From NCBI RefSeq assembly GCF_900107775.1, contig NZ_FNRF01000002.1:1-64000 (forward strand): a stretch of DNA of 64,000 nucleotides, read 5' to 3'. Shown piece by piece: positions 1 through 8,729 of the stretch. A program made the translations under genes and the position numbers. The notes below the pieces were generated by a model. It was not told the origin of the DNA. It did no database searches and worked only from the letters and a program-made list of their open reading frames with translations. Positions within the stretch are counted from its first letter, which is position 1. Each line of letters opens with the position of its first letter. Origin of the DNA: Xylanibacter ruminicola. Lineage in GTDB: Bacteria > Bacteroidota > Bacteroidia > Bacteroidales > Bacteroidaceae.

Positions 1-2792
1 TCGTTCTCTTTAGCCACCTTAAACCAAGTGTTTCTGGTCCAAGCCGTACCAACATTGACAGCCTTAGCCAGCGTCACCATATCCTGCACATTATTAATAA
101 GGTATGGATTCTCCTTGCTGGCTGGCTGCGTCGGGTCGGCAAGCTTTAATGCCGTCTCGCAGGTGGCTTCTACGTTCGTGGGATAGTTCTGTACTTCGAA
201 AGCCCACGACTCATCCAGCTGTTCCTTGTTGCGGACCAGCTTTTGTACATCGCCGTTTGCATCTTTGTAGCTGATCGTTACAGAAGTCAGTTCATAGCCA
301 GGATCTGGTGAGCCGATGATGGTAAATGCCTTGGAGTAGAGGTCGTAACTCCATGTCAGAGTCTTGCCTGTATGACCAGGATTCATTGTGGCGAACAGTC
401 CTCCTGTGGCTGACATAATGTATGCGTTGTCAGTCTGGTTGACTCCAAAACCGTATCCTGTCAGTTCCTTGGCGCCTTGCTTTGCTGTTATTGCCTGACC
501 GTTATAGTAGTTGCCTGTACCACTGCAAGTGTTGACCGAACCAACCATCGCTCCAATAGCACCAGCTGTTGCAGTAATACTGATGGTTTCATCCTTGCTC
601 AGAGCCATACCAACGGTGTTGTTGTTCATCTCTACTTTGCCGTTCCCGTAGCCTGCATGGCCCATCAGGCCGCCTACATCGGTATAACCACTAACGTTGG
701 CATTACTTGTACAGTTGGTAATAGTTCCTGAGAGCATATAACCAATTAGTCCGCCCACTTCAGAAGCAGTACCCGAGGCTGTTACAGTAGCCCCGTTGTT
801 ATGGCAATTGGTAATGGTAATACCCTCGGCATAGCCGGCAAGTGAACCTAAATAGGTGTTGTTGCTGGAGAATGAAGAACTCTTGTCGATGTGGATATTC
901 TCGATTGTGTGTGTCCAACCGCCACTCGCATAGCCGAATACACCTGTATAGGTTGTACCTGTGAGGTTCAAATTCTTAATCGTTACGCCATTGCCGTCGA
1001 AACTACTGGTGAACTTGTTTGTGGATGTTCCGATGGGTTCGAAGTCGGTAATGCCATCAAAGTCGAATACTTCGTTTGCTGTAGCTATTTTAATCCAGGT
1101 ATTCTTCGTCCAATCCTTTCCGGCATTCACAGCCTTTGCCAGTATTACCATGTCGGCCACATTATTAATAATATAGGGATTCTCCTTGCTGACCGCATTT
1201 GCAGGGTCGTTAGGACGGATGACAAAAATCTGCTTGTCGTTATAAGTGGTAAAGATACCTCCCAAACATCTGAAACCATCGTCTTTCTCTTCAACATAGG
1301 TGCTGAGATCTATACCATTACCAGTAATCAGCGTACCGTTTGTGATGAAACTGAAGATATCCTGATTGATGATAGGATACATGCCTGAGGCTGGTGTGGT
1401 ATTTACGATTGTAACCGTTCCTTTTGACATTGCTGTGCAGTTCTTGAACATATCGGTAGTGTTACAATCTTGGGCGATATAGAACATATCGCTGATAGTG
1501 AGGCTTGACAGACTGCTACATCCTGCAAACATTTCTTTCGTCGAGGTGCATCTGCTTGTGTTCAGATATGTAGCATCAACTGTGGTGAGTTTAGTAAATC
1601 CGCTGAACCATCCTTCGCAACTGGTAACTGGTGCTGATTTAAATGATGAATCAAATACGACATTTGTTACTGTTCCTTTGGTTTCGGAGTTCCAATCGTC
1701 TGTTATGTCCCATGATTGTCCTTGTTCAGGTTTTTCGCCATAGGCAAATGTTAATGTCTTGCTATCGTCGCTCAGTGTTACGTATGGTTCGGCAGTTGAA
1801 TTGAATCTGGTGAACATTCCGCCCCAATAATAAACGTTGCCCATGTTGTCGCGCATCACACTATAATCTAGCAGGTCTTTGGGGTCTGTCATCAGAGTGC
1901 CTTGTGTGAAACAGGTAAAGATGTACTGCTCAATAACAGGCGGAGTTGTGCCCTTCACCGTTAGCGTCCCGTTTTCCAACGCATCACACCCTTTGAACAT
2001 GTCGTTGGCGTTAAATTCAAACTCATCGCCATAGGGACTGATACCTTTTTCAGGAACATAGAAGTTGCTGCCTATAGTCAGGCTTGCCAAACTGCTACAG
2101 CCTGCGAACATCTCTTGCGTTGATGTGAAATTACGCATGTTCAGGTTATCTATTCCTGAGATGGATGTTAATTTGCTAAATCCATTGAACATGCGTGCGC
2201 CTCCCTGACTCATCTGCATCCTTCCAACATTATACATGCTTGGCTCAATAACCACTGATTCTACATTATTTTGGCAATCAGTAACGAATTGTGCAGTTTC
2301 ATCATCCTGATAGTTACCCATTTGCTCTTGCTGGTAACTGGCATATGAAACCATACGGGCCTGCTGGCTTAGTTGTTGGAAATTCTCAGGTTCTACACCC
2401 TGGAGGGTAAGCGTCTTGAGATCTTTACTTAGAATAACAACCGGTTGCAGCATAATCTGTTCGCCAGAAACCTCCACATAGTTTAATGCGTAATCAAATG
2501 TAGGCATCACAAAGGTATATTGGTGTTCTTCACCTTCAACCTTTGTTGTGCTAATAGGTTCGTATAAATTGTTATTCTCTCCACTAACTTTGTATACTTT
2601 TAGCTTAAAATTGCTAGCTCCTGTACTCTCTGTAATGGTTACAATATCTCCAGGTTTGGCATATTCTGGTGTCCAGCTGTAGAGATGAGACATCGACCCA
2701 CCTAAGATATAGTAAGTTCCTTCTGGTATTTGAGCCCACGTAAATGTAATTAACGTTGTCAAAATGGATAATAGTAATAGTAGTCTTTTCAT
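1..2792 (-). CDS. BspA-type repeat / GLUG-motif surface protein, 3' end outside window
   Basis: At least 930 codons are in the window and no stop is reached. The start at 2792 gives a signal peptide ending in TWA followed by Gln (about residues 1-20), so the protein is exported. Two BspA/DUF285-type blocks carry the motif MFAGCSSL (about residues 227-240 and 420-433). They are followed by GLUG-type repeats (for example GGLIGYMLSGTITNC near residue 680). A module beginning SKENPY and ending in a TW-rich stretch occurs twice, near residues 533-568 and 893-928, so the protein is built from duplicated blocks. BspA-like proteins of oral and gut Bacteroidales are surface adhesins; adhesion is inferred here from family only. 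The C-terminus, and any sorting tail, lies beyond the window. Confidence 0.82.
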   Translation of the reverse strand, partial: MKRLLLLLSILTTLITFTWAQIPEGTYYILGGSMSHLYSWTPEYAKPGDIVTITESTGASNFKLKVYKVSGENNNLYEPISTTKVEGEEHQYTFVMPTFDYALNYVEVSGEQIMLQPVVILSKDLKTLTLQGVEPENFQQLSQQARMVSYASYQQEQMGNYQDDETAQFVTDCQNNVESVVIEPSMYNVGRMQMSQGGARMFNGFSKLTSISGIDNLNMRNFTSTQEMFAGCSSLASLTIGSNFYVPEKGISPYGDEFEFNANDMFKGCDALENGTLTVKGTTPPVIEQYIFTCFTQGTLMTDPKDLLDYSVMRDNMGNVYYWGGMFTRFNSTAEPYVTLSDDSKTLTFAYGEKPEQGQSWDITDDWNSETKGTVTNVVFDSSFKSAPVTSCEGWFSGFTKLTTVDATYLNTSRCTSTKEMFAGCSSLSSLTISDMFYIAQDCNTTDMFKNCTAMSKGTVTIVNTTPASGMYPIINQDIFSFITNGTLITGNGIDLSTYVEEKDDGFRCLGGIFTTYNDKQIFVIRPNDPANAVSKENPYIINNVADMVILAKAVNAGKDWTKNTWIKIATANEVFDFDGITDFEPIGTSTNKFTSSFDGNGVTIKNLNLTGTTYTGVFGYASGGWTHTIENIHIDKSSSFSSNNTYLGSLAGYAEGITITNCHNNGATVTASGTASEVGGLIGYMLSGTITNCTSNANVSGYTDVGGLMGHAGYGNGKVEMNNNTVGMALSKDETISITATAGAIGAMVGSVNTCSGTGNYYNGQAITAKQGAKELTGYGFGVNQTDNAYIMSATGGLFATMNPGHTGKTLTWSYDLYSKAFTIIGSPDPGYELTSVTISYKDANGDVQKLVRNKEQLDESWAFEVQNYPTNVEATCETALKLADPTQPASKENPYLINNVQDMVTLAKAVNVGTAWTRNTWFKVAKEN

Positions 2793-2820
2793 ATAGTTAT
2801 ATTTTTAGTTTGGTTTTGTG

Positions 2821-2828
2821 CAAATATA
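2821..2828 (-). promoter_or_regulatory. Bacteroidota -7 box for the BspA/GLUG gene
   Basis: The minus strand reads TATATTTG, matching TAnnTTTG, about 28 bp before the ATG. It lies immediately after the topB terminator T-run. No clear -33 TTG is present because the terminator hairpin occupies that position. Confidence 0.6.
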
Positions 2829-2830
2829 AG

Positions 2831-2874
2831 AAAAAAAAGCGAGATACTTACTATTATATAGTAAAATACCTCGC
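2831..2874 (-). terminator. Rho-independent terminator of topB
   Basis: The arms GCGAG (2839-2843) and CTCGC (2870-2874) extend inwards through a nearly complete AT-rich stem. On the minus strand the hairpin is followed by eight Ts (2831-2838). It lies 24 bp after the topB stop. Confidence 0.8.
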
Positions 2875-2897
2875 ATTTTATGTTTTATTAGGAAAAT

Positions 2898-4967
2898 CTA
2901 TTCAAGCGGTGCGCGGAATGTACATCCTTCTTTCCAGCGGGAGCAGCCATAGGCCGTTTTGCCCTTGATGATGTGACCCTGACCGCACAGAGGACAAACA
3001 TCGCCCTCTTTCACGCTGCCAGCCTGGGCTTGGGGTGTTGCCTCCTGTTGCTTGGGGGCTGCTTTGGTTTTGCGGGTGGCCTTGGGCTTGGGGGCCGTTT
3101 CGGCCTTAGGCGATTTCACCTTCTTCAGGTCGGCATCTGTAAGAACGGTTACACGACGATTGGTACTATCGGTCATCACCTCGTTGACAATCTCGGTTAC
3201 CTGCTGTTTCAGTTCCTCGATAAACTGCTGGGCATCGTACTTCTGGTGCTCGATGTCGCGCAGCTTCTTCTCCCAGATACCTGTGAGCTCGCAGCTCTTG
3301 AGCAGTTCCTCGCGAATCAGGTCGATGAGCTCGATACCTGTCGGGGTGGCAATCAGACGTTTGCGTTCGCGCTTGATATAGTGGCGCTTAAACAGCGTTT
3401 CGATAATACCGGCACGACTTGATGGGCGACCGATACCATTCTCCTTCATGGCGGCGCGCAGGGTCTCGTCCTCCACAAACTTACCTGCTGTTTCCATCGC
3501 GCGCAGCAGCGAGGCCTCGTTATAGTAAGCGGGTGGGGTAGTCCACTTTTCAGACAGCGTAGGCTTGTGGTCGCCACTCTCGCCCTTAACGAAGGTAGGA
3601 AGGGTTCTTTCTTCATCGGTATTCCCCGCCTCCTCTTCCTCTTTCTGCACCTTTCCGTAAATCGCACGCCAGCCTGGATCCAGAATCTCCTTACCAGTAA
3701 CCTTGAACTCAACCGTTTCGTCGCCCTTGACCTCGCCAAGAACGGTGGTGGTTGAGAACTTACAATCGGGCAGGAACACAGCGATAAAGCGGCGTGCCAC
3801 CAGGTCGAATACCTTGCGCTCGAGATCGGTGAGGTTCTGTGGCACCACGCCTGTTGGGATGATGGCATGGTGGTCGGTCACCTTCGAGGTGTCGAACACG
3901 CGCTTGGTCTTCTTCAGCGTCTTACCACCAATGGGCTTGATGAACTCAGCGTAGGGCTGAACGCCGTCGAACTTGGTCTGATACAACCCGTTGAGCGTTT
4001 GTGGGCACTTGGGGTAGATATCATCCGAGAGGTACTGCGTATCAACACGGGGGTAGGTGGTGTACTTCTTCTCGTACAGACTCTGTATGAGGTTGAGCGT
4101 CATCTCAGCCGAATAGCCGAACTTGCGGTTACAATCCACCTGCAGCGAGGTAAGGTCGTACAGCTGTGGGGGCTGCTCCTTACCCTCTTTCTTCTCAACC
4201 TTAGTTACCTCGAAAGGCTTGCCCTCGATGGTGGCAAAGGCTTTTTCGCCCTCTTCCTGCGAGGTGAACTTTCCCTTGGTAGCCGTAAAAGTGGTATCGC
4301 GATAAACGGTGGCCAGCACCCAGTAGGGCTCGGGCTTGAAGTTCTCGATCTCCTTCTGACGGTTGACGATGAGCGCCAGGGTAGGCGTTTGCACACGACC
4401 GATGGACAGCACCTGACGGTTCTGACCGTACTTAAGTGTGTACAAGCGGGTGGCGTTCATACCCAGCAGCCAGTCGCCAATGGCACGGCTCAAGCCTGCC
4501 AGGTACAAAGGCTGGTAATCGCCCTGATCCTTCAGGCTGGCAAAACCCTCCTTGATAGCCTCGTCGGTCATCGACGAAATCCACAAGCGCTTAACGGGGC
4601 AGGTGGCCTTGGCCTTCTGCATCACCCATCGCTGGATGAGTTCTCCCTCCTGTCCGGCGTCGCCACAGTTCACGATACCATCGGCCTTCTGCATCAGGCC
4701 CTCGATAATCTTAAACTGCTTCTCGATACCCTTATCGTTTATCAGCTTAATGCCAAAACGCTGGGGTATCATGGGTAGTTGGGTGAGCGCCCAGGGTTTC
4801 CAGGCTTGTGTATAATCGCCAGGCTCCTTCAGCGTACACAGGTGTCCGAAGGTCCACGTTACTTGGTATCCGTTGCCCTCCATATATCCATCGTGCGAGC
4901 TGTTGGCCCCCAAGATTCTTGCTATATCACGAGCTACACTCGGTTTCTCTGCTATACAAACAATCAT
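2898..4967 (-). CDS. topB: DNA topoisomerase III (type IA)
   Basis: This 689-aa type IA topoisomerase relaxes and decatenates DNA in the cytoplasm. The TOPRIM domain is N-terminal (AEKPSVARDIA, residues 6-16). The catalytic tyrosine is Y305 in TTYPRVDT, and a strand-passage core follows. The C-terminus has a Lys/Pro/Ala-rich linker and a zinc-ribbon-like segment (CPLCG, then two further cysteines). The TOPRIM acidic motif reads DAGQEGE (residues 103-109), where E. coli TopB has DADREGE, so the second Asp is a Gly. I recall this variant from other Bacteroidota TopB proteins but cannot verify it here. It is a single-gene unit with its own promoter and terminator. Some Bacteroidota topB copies sit on conjugative elements, but no transfer genes are nearby. 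Confidence 0.95.
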   Translation of the reverse strand: MIVCIAEKPSVARDIARILGANSSHDGYMEGNGYQVTWTFGHLCTLKEPGDYTQAWKPWALTQLPMIPQRFGIKLINDKGIEKQFKIIEGLMQKADGIVNCGDAGQEGELIQRWVMQKAKATCPVKRLWISSMTDEAIKEGFASLKDQGDYQPLYLAGLSRAIGDWLLGMNATRLYTLKYGQNRQVLSIGRVQTPTLALIVNRQKEIENFKPEPYWVLATVYRDTTFTATKGKFTSQEEGEKAFATIEGKPFEVTKVEKKEGKEQPPQLYDLTSLQVDCNRKFGYSAEMTLNLIQSLYEKKYTTYPRVDTQYLSDDIYPKCPQTLNGLYQTKFDGVQPYAEFIKPIGGKTLKKTKRVFDTSKVTDHHAIIPTGVVPQNLTDLERKVFDLVARRFIAVFLPDCKFSTTTVLGEVKGDETVEFKVTGKEILDPGWRAIYGKVQKEEEEAGNTDEERTLPTFVKGESGDHKPTLSEKWTTPPAYYNEASLLRAMETAGKFVEDETLRAAMKENGIGRPSSRAGIIETLFKRHYIKRERKRLIATPTGIELIDLIREELLKSCELTGIWEKKLRDIEHQKYDAQQFIEELKQQVTEIVNEVMTDSTNRRVTVLTDADLKKVKSPKAETAPKPKATRKTKAAPKQQEATPQAQAGSVKEGDVCPLCGQGHIIKGKTAYGCSRWKEGCTFRAPLE

Positions 4968-4992
4968 ATTCCTTTATTTGTAATTTTGGATG

Positions 4993-5024
4993 CAAAGATA
5001 GTGTAAATCGGCCGAAATACCAAA
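4993..5024 (-). promoter_or_regulatory. topB promoter
   Basis: On the minus strand the -7 box is TATCTTTG (4993-5000), with TTTG (5021-5024) 20 bp upstream. Confidence 0.7.
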
Positions 5025-5100
5025 TTTATCACTTGATATTAAACTTTTGGCGCGTTTTTTCGTCATTTAGTATAGAAATTAATCACATTATTATATTTAT

Positions 5101-6417
5101 ATGAGAAAACTATTTATTATCGCTATCCTAATGGCCGCCACTACCGTAGGGCATGCCAAGTGCCGTAATGTGTTTGTTGAGATGGGCTACCAGCCTGCTC
5201 AGGTGGATGCTAAACTGAAAGAGGTGTTTAACGACGTGTTTCGTGGGCCCAACAAAGTGTATTTCGAGGTGGGCGACTCGATGGGTTATGTATCCGACAT
5301 TAAGAACCACGATGCCCGTACCGAAGGTATGTCGTATGGTATGATGATTGCCGTGCAGTTTGGCGAGAAAGATATATTCGACCGCTTGTGGCGCTGGAGC
5401 AAGAAGTACATGCAGCACCAGAGTGGCAACCGCGAGGGCTATTTTGCCTGGAGCTGTAAGACCGATGGCACACGTAATGCCGAAGGTGCTGCCAGCGATG
5501 GCGAGCTGTACTTTATCACAGCCCTGATTTTTGCCTCGAACCGTTGGGGCGACAACACAGGCATTAACTACAAGGCCGAGGCGCAGCACATATTGAACTG
5601 CATTCAGCCTAAGGAATATACCCCTGAGCCACGTCCAGCTGGTTTCCCCAGCTTCGGTCCGCAGCAGCAGGGCCCTCAGAAGATGTACCTCATCGACCCT
5701 GAGACCAAACTCATCACTTTTACCCCTGATGGCTTTGGTAACCGCTATACCGACCCTTCGTACCACATTCCCGCCTTCTACGAGGTTTGGGCCAAGTGGG
5801 CCGACGACGGCAGAGCCGACCTGTGGAAGGAGTGCGCCCAGAAGAGTCGCGAGTTCCTGCACAAGGCCACACATCCTGTAACAGGACTGAATGCCGATAT
5901 GTGCCAGTATGATGGTAGCGAGATGCAGATGCCCCGTTGGCCAGGCATGCCTCAGCCCAAGCCGGGCGAGAAGCCTCGCCGTAATGGTAGCAACAACTTC
6001 CGTTACGACTCGTGGCGTGTGCCCATGAACATTACACTCGACTACGAGTGGAGTGGGGCCGATGCTGAGTGGCAGCGTGGTTATGGCGAGCGCATCCAGA
6101 ACTTCTTCTACTCGCAGGGCGTGGATAAGTTCGTTGATCAGTATCGCCCTGATGGTTCGCTGCCCGAGGAGAACGAGATATTACAAGCTGGCGGTTTCCG
6201 CAAGCTGCGCCATAGCATCGGACTGGTGAGTACAGTAGCCGCTGCCTCGATAATGTGTAAGCATGCCAAGAGCAAAGAGTTTGTTGATGCCCTTTGGAAT
6301 GCCAAGCACGAACCCTTTGAGGATGGCTACTTTGATGCCTACTACGATGGCTTATTAAGGTTGTTTGCATTTATGCACTTAAGTGGGAATTACAGAGAGA
6401 TTATTCCACATAAGTGA
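5101..6417 (+). CDS. Glycoside hydrolase family 8 (xylanase or exo-oligoxylanase), secreted
   Basis: A 438-aa protein with a signal peptide ending GHA/K (about 19 residues), so exported. GH8 enzymes are inverting (alpha/alpha)6-barrel hydrolases. The general acid Glu is E75 in RTEGMSYGMM, a substrate-binding Asp is D133 in ASDGELYF, and the probable general base is D303 in FRYDSWRV. The layout, with a full-length second half and LRHSIGLVST near residue 371, resembles the reducing-end xylose-releasing exo-oligoxylanases (Rex) and gut Bacteroidales GH8 xylanases more than endoglucanases. Exo versus endo action cannot be settled by eye. No SusC/SusD pair adjoins it, so it is not in a classical polysaccharide utilisation locus. 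A GH10 xylanase lies 34 kb away and could act with it. Confidence 0.88.
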   Translation: MRKLFIIAILMAATTVGHAKCRNVFVEMGYQPAQVDAKLKEVFNDVFRGPNKVYFEVGDSMGYVSDIKNHDARTEGMSYGMMIAVQFGEKDIFDRLWRWSKKYMQHQSGNREGYFAWSCKTDGTRNAEGAASDGELYFITALIFASNRWGDNTGINYKAEAQHILNCIQPKEYTPEPRPAGFPSFGPQQQGPQKMYLIDPETKLITFTPDGFGNRYTDPSYHIPAFYEVWAKWADDGRADLWKECAQKSREFLHKATHPVTGLNADMCQYDGSEMQMPRWPGMPQPKPGEKPRRNGSNNFRYDSWRVPMNITLDYEWSGADAEWQRGYGERIQNFFYSQGVDKFVDQYRPDGSLPEENEILQAGGFRKLRHSIGLVSTVAAASIMCKHAKSKEFVDALWNAKHEPFEDGYFDAYYDGLLRLFAFMHLSGNYREIIPHK

Positions 6418-6422
6418 TGACG

Positions 6423-6448
6423 AGCCCCGCCGAGATGGTGGGGCTTTT
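6423..6448 (+). terminator. Terminator after GH8 gene
   Basis: The stem AGCCCCGCC / GGTGGGGCT has a GAGAT loop and is followed by TTT, starting 6 bp after the stop codon. Confidence 0.8.
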
Positions 6449-6463
6449 CATTATTTTTAGGTA

Positions 6464-6494
6464 TTGTGGGTATTACTGAATTGTTGTACCTTTG
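6464..6494 (+). promoter_or_regulatory. Promoter of TonB receptor / DUF4374 operon
   Basis: The -7 box is TACCTTTG (6487-6494) with TTG (6464-6466) 20 bp upstream. The box continues into CACCCG, an extension shared with several promoters in the window. Confidence 0.75.
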
Positions 6495-6553
6495 CACCCG
6501 CTTTCAAGCAGGAAAAAATACTAAGGTAAAAAAGATTAATTTAGTAATACAAA

Positions 6554-8716
6554 ATGCGCAAAATCAACACAACAAAAATGCTGTGCGCAGTGGCTGGACT
6601 TGCTTTTTGCTCTCAGACTCTGGCACAGACCGATCTTCATGATTCTATCGATTTACACGAGGTGCAGATTGTAGGCAAAACCAAGGCCCGCAAGATGCAC
6701 GAGCAGGCTTATGCCATCTCGGTAGTAGATCTGGCTACTAAGTATCAGAGTGCGTCGGCACTCAATCAGGTGCTCAACACCGTTACATCTATTAAAATAC
6801 GCGAGGACGGCGGACTGGGCTCGAACTACAGCTTCGCCATGAACGGTTTCTCGGGCAATCAGGTAAAGTTCTTTATCGATGGTATCCCCATGGACAACTT
6901 CGGCTCGTCGTTCAATCTGGCTAATATCTCAGCCAACATGGCCGACCGCATCGAGGTGTACAAGGGTGTGCTGCCCGTTTACCTGGGAAGCGACGCGCTG
7001 GGTGGTGCCGTTAACATCGTATCGCGCACCAATGCCAACTACCTGGATGCTACCTATTCTGTTGGCTCATTCAATACCCATCGTGCTGCTGTGAATGGCG
7101 TTTACACATCGAAGGGCGGATTTACGCTGCGCGCCAATGCGTTTGCTAACTATTCAGATAACAATTATAAAGTGTATGCACCTATCGTGAACCTTTCTAC
7201 CAACAAGCAGGAGGGCGAAGAGTGGGTGCGACGATTCAATGATGGCTACCAGTCGTACGGCTTGAAGCTCGAGGCAGGTGTGGTCCGCAAATCGTGGGCC
7301 GATTATCTATTGTTTGGTGTTATTGCTTCGGCCGATAAGCGTAACGTACAGACTGGTGCCACTATGGATGCTGTGTATGGTGGCGTGAAGAATCGCAGCT
7401 GGAGCCTGATTCCCAGTGTGCGCTATAAGAAGAACGACCTGCTGCTGCCAGGTCTCTCGCTCTCGCTCTACGGCACCTACAGTATGGTGAACACCTATAA
7501 CGTGGATACCTTGGCGCGCCGCTATAACTGGTATGGCGACTATGTGGCCAGCACCAGCGCAGGCGAGGCTTACCTGACAGATGCTACCATCCGCGAGCGC
7601 CAGTGGCAGGCTAATGCCAACCTGAGCTACATTATCAACGATCATCACTCGCTGGTTCTTAATAACGTGTTCTCGGCCAACCGCCGCAAGAGCAACGACG
7701 AGATGTATCCCGACGACGAGATGAACAACGTGCCCCAGCAGCTGACAAAGAATATCACAGGTCTGGGCTATCAGATACGTTATAACCGCTGGAATGCCAA
7801 CGTGTTTGGAAAGATGTACCGCCTGTACAGCTCGACCAATAAGTTGATGGATCAGTTTACTGAGAACCAGCGTTGGGAGAAGCTGAGCGACCGCAAGCAG
7901 CGTTACGGCTATGGTGCCGCCGCTACCTATTATATCCTGCCATCGCTGCAGGCTAAGGTGAGCTTTGAGCGTGCCTACCGTATGCCCGAGGCTGTTGAGA
8001 TGTTTGGCGACGGACTGGTACAGAAGGCCAACCCCGACCTGAAGCCTGAGAGCAGTAACAACCTGAATGCCGGATTGCTGTACGATCAGACCTTTGGTGC
8101 CCATCGCGTGCAGGCCGAGGTGAACTACATCTATCGCGACACCAAGGACTTTATCCTGAAGGGCGTAACCATGTCGAGCAATCCTACCACCAGCTACGAT
8201 AATATCGGCAAGGTGCAGACACGTGGCATCGAGGCTTCGCTGGGCTATGCCTACAAGCGCAACTTCCACATCAATGGTAATCTCACCTATCAGAATATCA
8301 AGGACAAGATGAAGTATCAGGAGTCGCAGAACACCTTCGTGGGCGATGGCATCAGCGAGAACATCACCTACGGTCAGCGTCTGCCTAACATCCCTTACTT
8401 CTTTATGAACGGGCACGCTGATTACCAGTTCTTTAATCTGGGTGCCAAGGGTAATAGTCTCACCCTGAACTACGACATTCAGTATATTCACGACTACTAT
8501 CTCTCGTTCACAGGTCTGGGTGCCAAGGCTACCAAGAAGGTGATTCCTGAGCAGCTGAGTCATAACATTTCGGTAGGCTACAGCCTGTGCGATGGACGCT
8601 ACAGCGTGGTGGCCGAGTGCAACAATCTGACTGATGCCAAGCTGTACGATAACTACCGTTTGCAGAAGCCTGGCCGCTCATTTAACATCAAATTTCGTTA
8701 TTATATAAGTAAGTAA
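6554..8716 (+). CDS. TonB-dependent outer-membrane receptor (XusA-like)
   Basis: A 720-aa outer-membrane receptor. The signal peptide ends around LAQ (residue 25). Next come a TonB-box-like segment (HEVQIVGKTK), a plug domain (about residues 55-160, with the FIDGIPMDNFGSS and GGAVNIVSR motifs), and a 22-strand-type barrel ending in an aromatic-rich terminal strand (FNIKFRYYISK). There is no carboxypeptidase-like N-terminal extension, so this is a slim receptor of the siderophore or heme type, not a SusC. A DUF4374 lipoprotein follows after 13 bp, an arrangement known for Bacteroides XusA/XusB, which import xenosiderophores. Iron or siderophore uptake is therefore inferred from context. No Fur-like operator was recognised. 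Confidence 0.88.
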   Translation: MRKINTTKMLCAVAGLAFCSQTLAQTDLHDSIDLHEVQIVGKTKARKMHEQAYAISVVDLATKYQSASALNQVLNTVTSIKIREDGGLGSNYSFAMNGFSGNQVKFFIDGIPMDNFGSSFNLANISANMADRIEVYKGVLPVYLGSDALGGAVNIVSRTNANYLDATYSVGSFNTHRAAVNGVYTSKGGFTLRANAFANYSDNNYKVYAPIVNLSTNKQEGEEWVRRFNDGYQSYGLKLEAGVVRKSWADYLLFGVIASADKRNVQTGATMDAVYGGVKNRSWSLIPSVRYKKNDLLLPGLSLSLYGTYSMVNTYNVDTLARRYNWYGDYVASTSAGEAYLTDATIRERQWQANANLSYIINDHHSLVLNNVFSANRRKSNDEMYPDDEMNNVPQQLTKNITGLGYQIRYNRWNANVFGKMYRLYSSTNKLMDQFTENQRWEKLSDRKQRYGYGAAATYYILPSLQAKVSFERAYRMPEAVEMFGDGLVQKANPDLKPESSNNLNAGLLYDQTFGAHRVQAEVNYIYRDTKDFILKGVTMSSNPTTSYDNIGKVQTRGIEASLGYAYKRNFHINGNLTYQNIKDKMKYQESQNTFVGDGISENITYGQRLPNIPYFFMNGHADYQFFNLGAKGNSLTLNYDIQYIHDYYLSFTGLGAKATKKVIPEQLSHNISVGYSLCDGRYSVVAECNNLTDAKLYDNYRLQKPGRSFNIKFRYYISK

Positions 8717-8729
8717 AACTCAGTAAGAT

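Noticed and set aside
3867..4778. Long open frame of 303 codons on the plus strand across topB
   Set aside because: It lies entirely antisense to topB, whose motifs and codon use are clear. Long antisense frames are expected opposite GC-rich conserved genes.
2898..4967. topB as a sign of a conjugative element
   Set aside because: No transfer, mobilisation or integrase genes accompany it, and the neighbours are ordinary chromosomal genes.
7307..8563. 418-codon frame on the minus strand across the TonB receptor
   Set aside because: It is antisense to a complete receptor and has no signal, domain or promoter.
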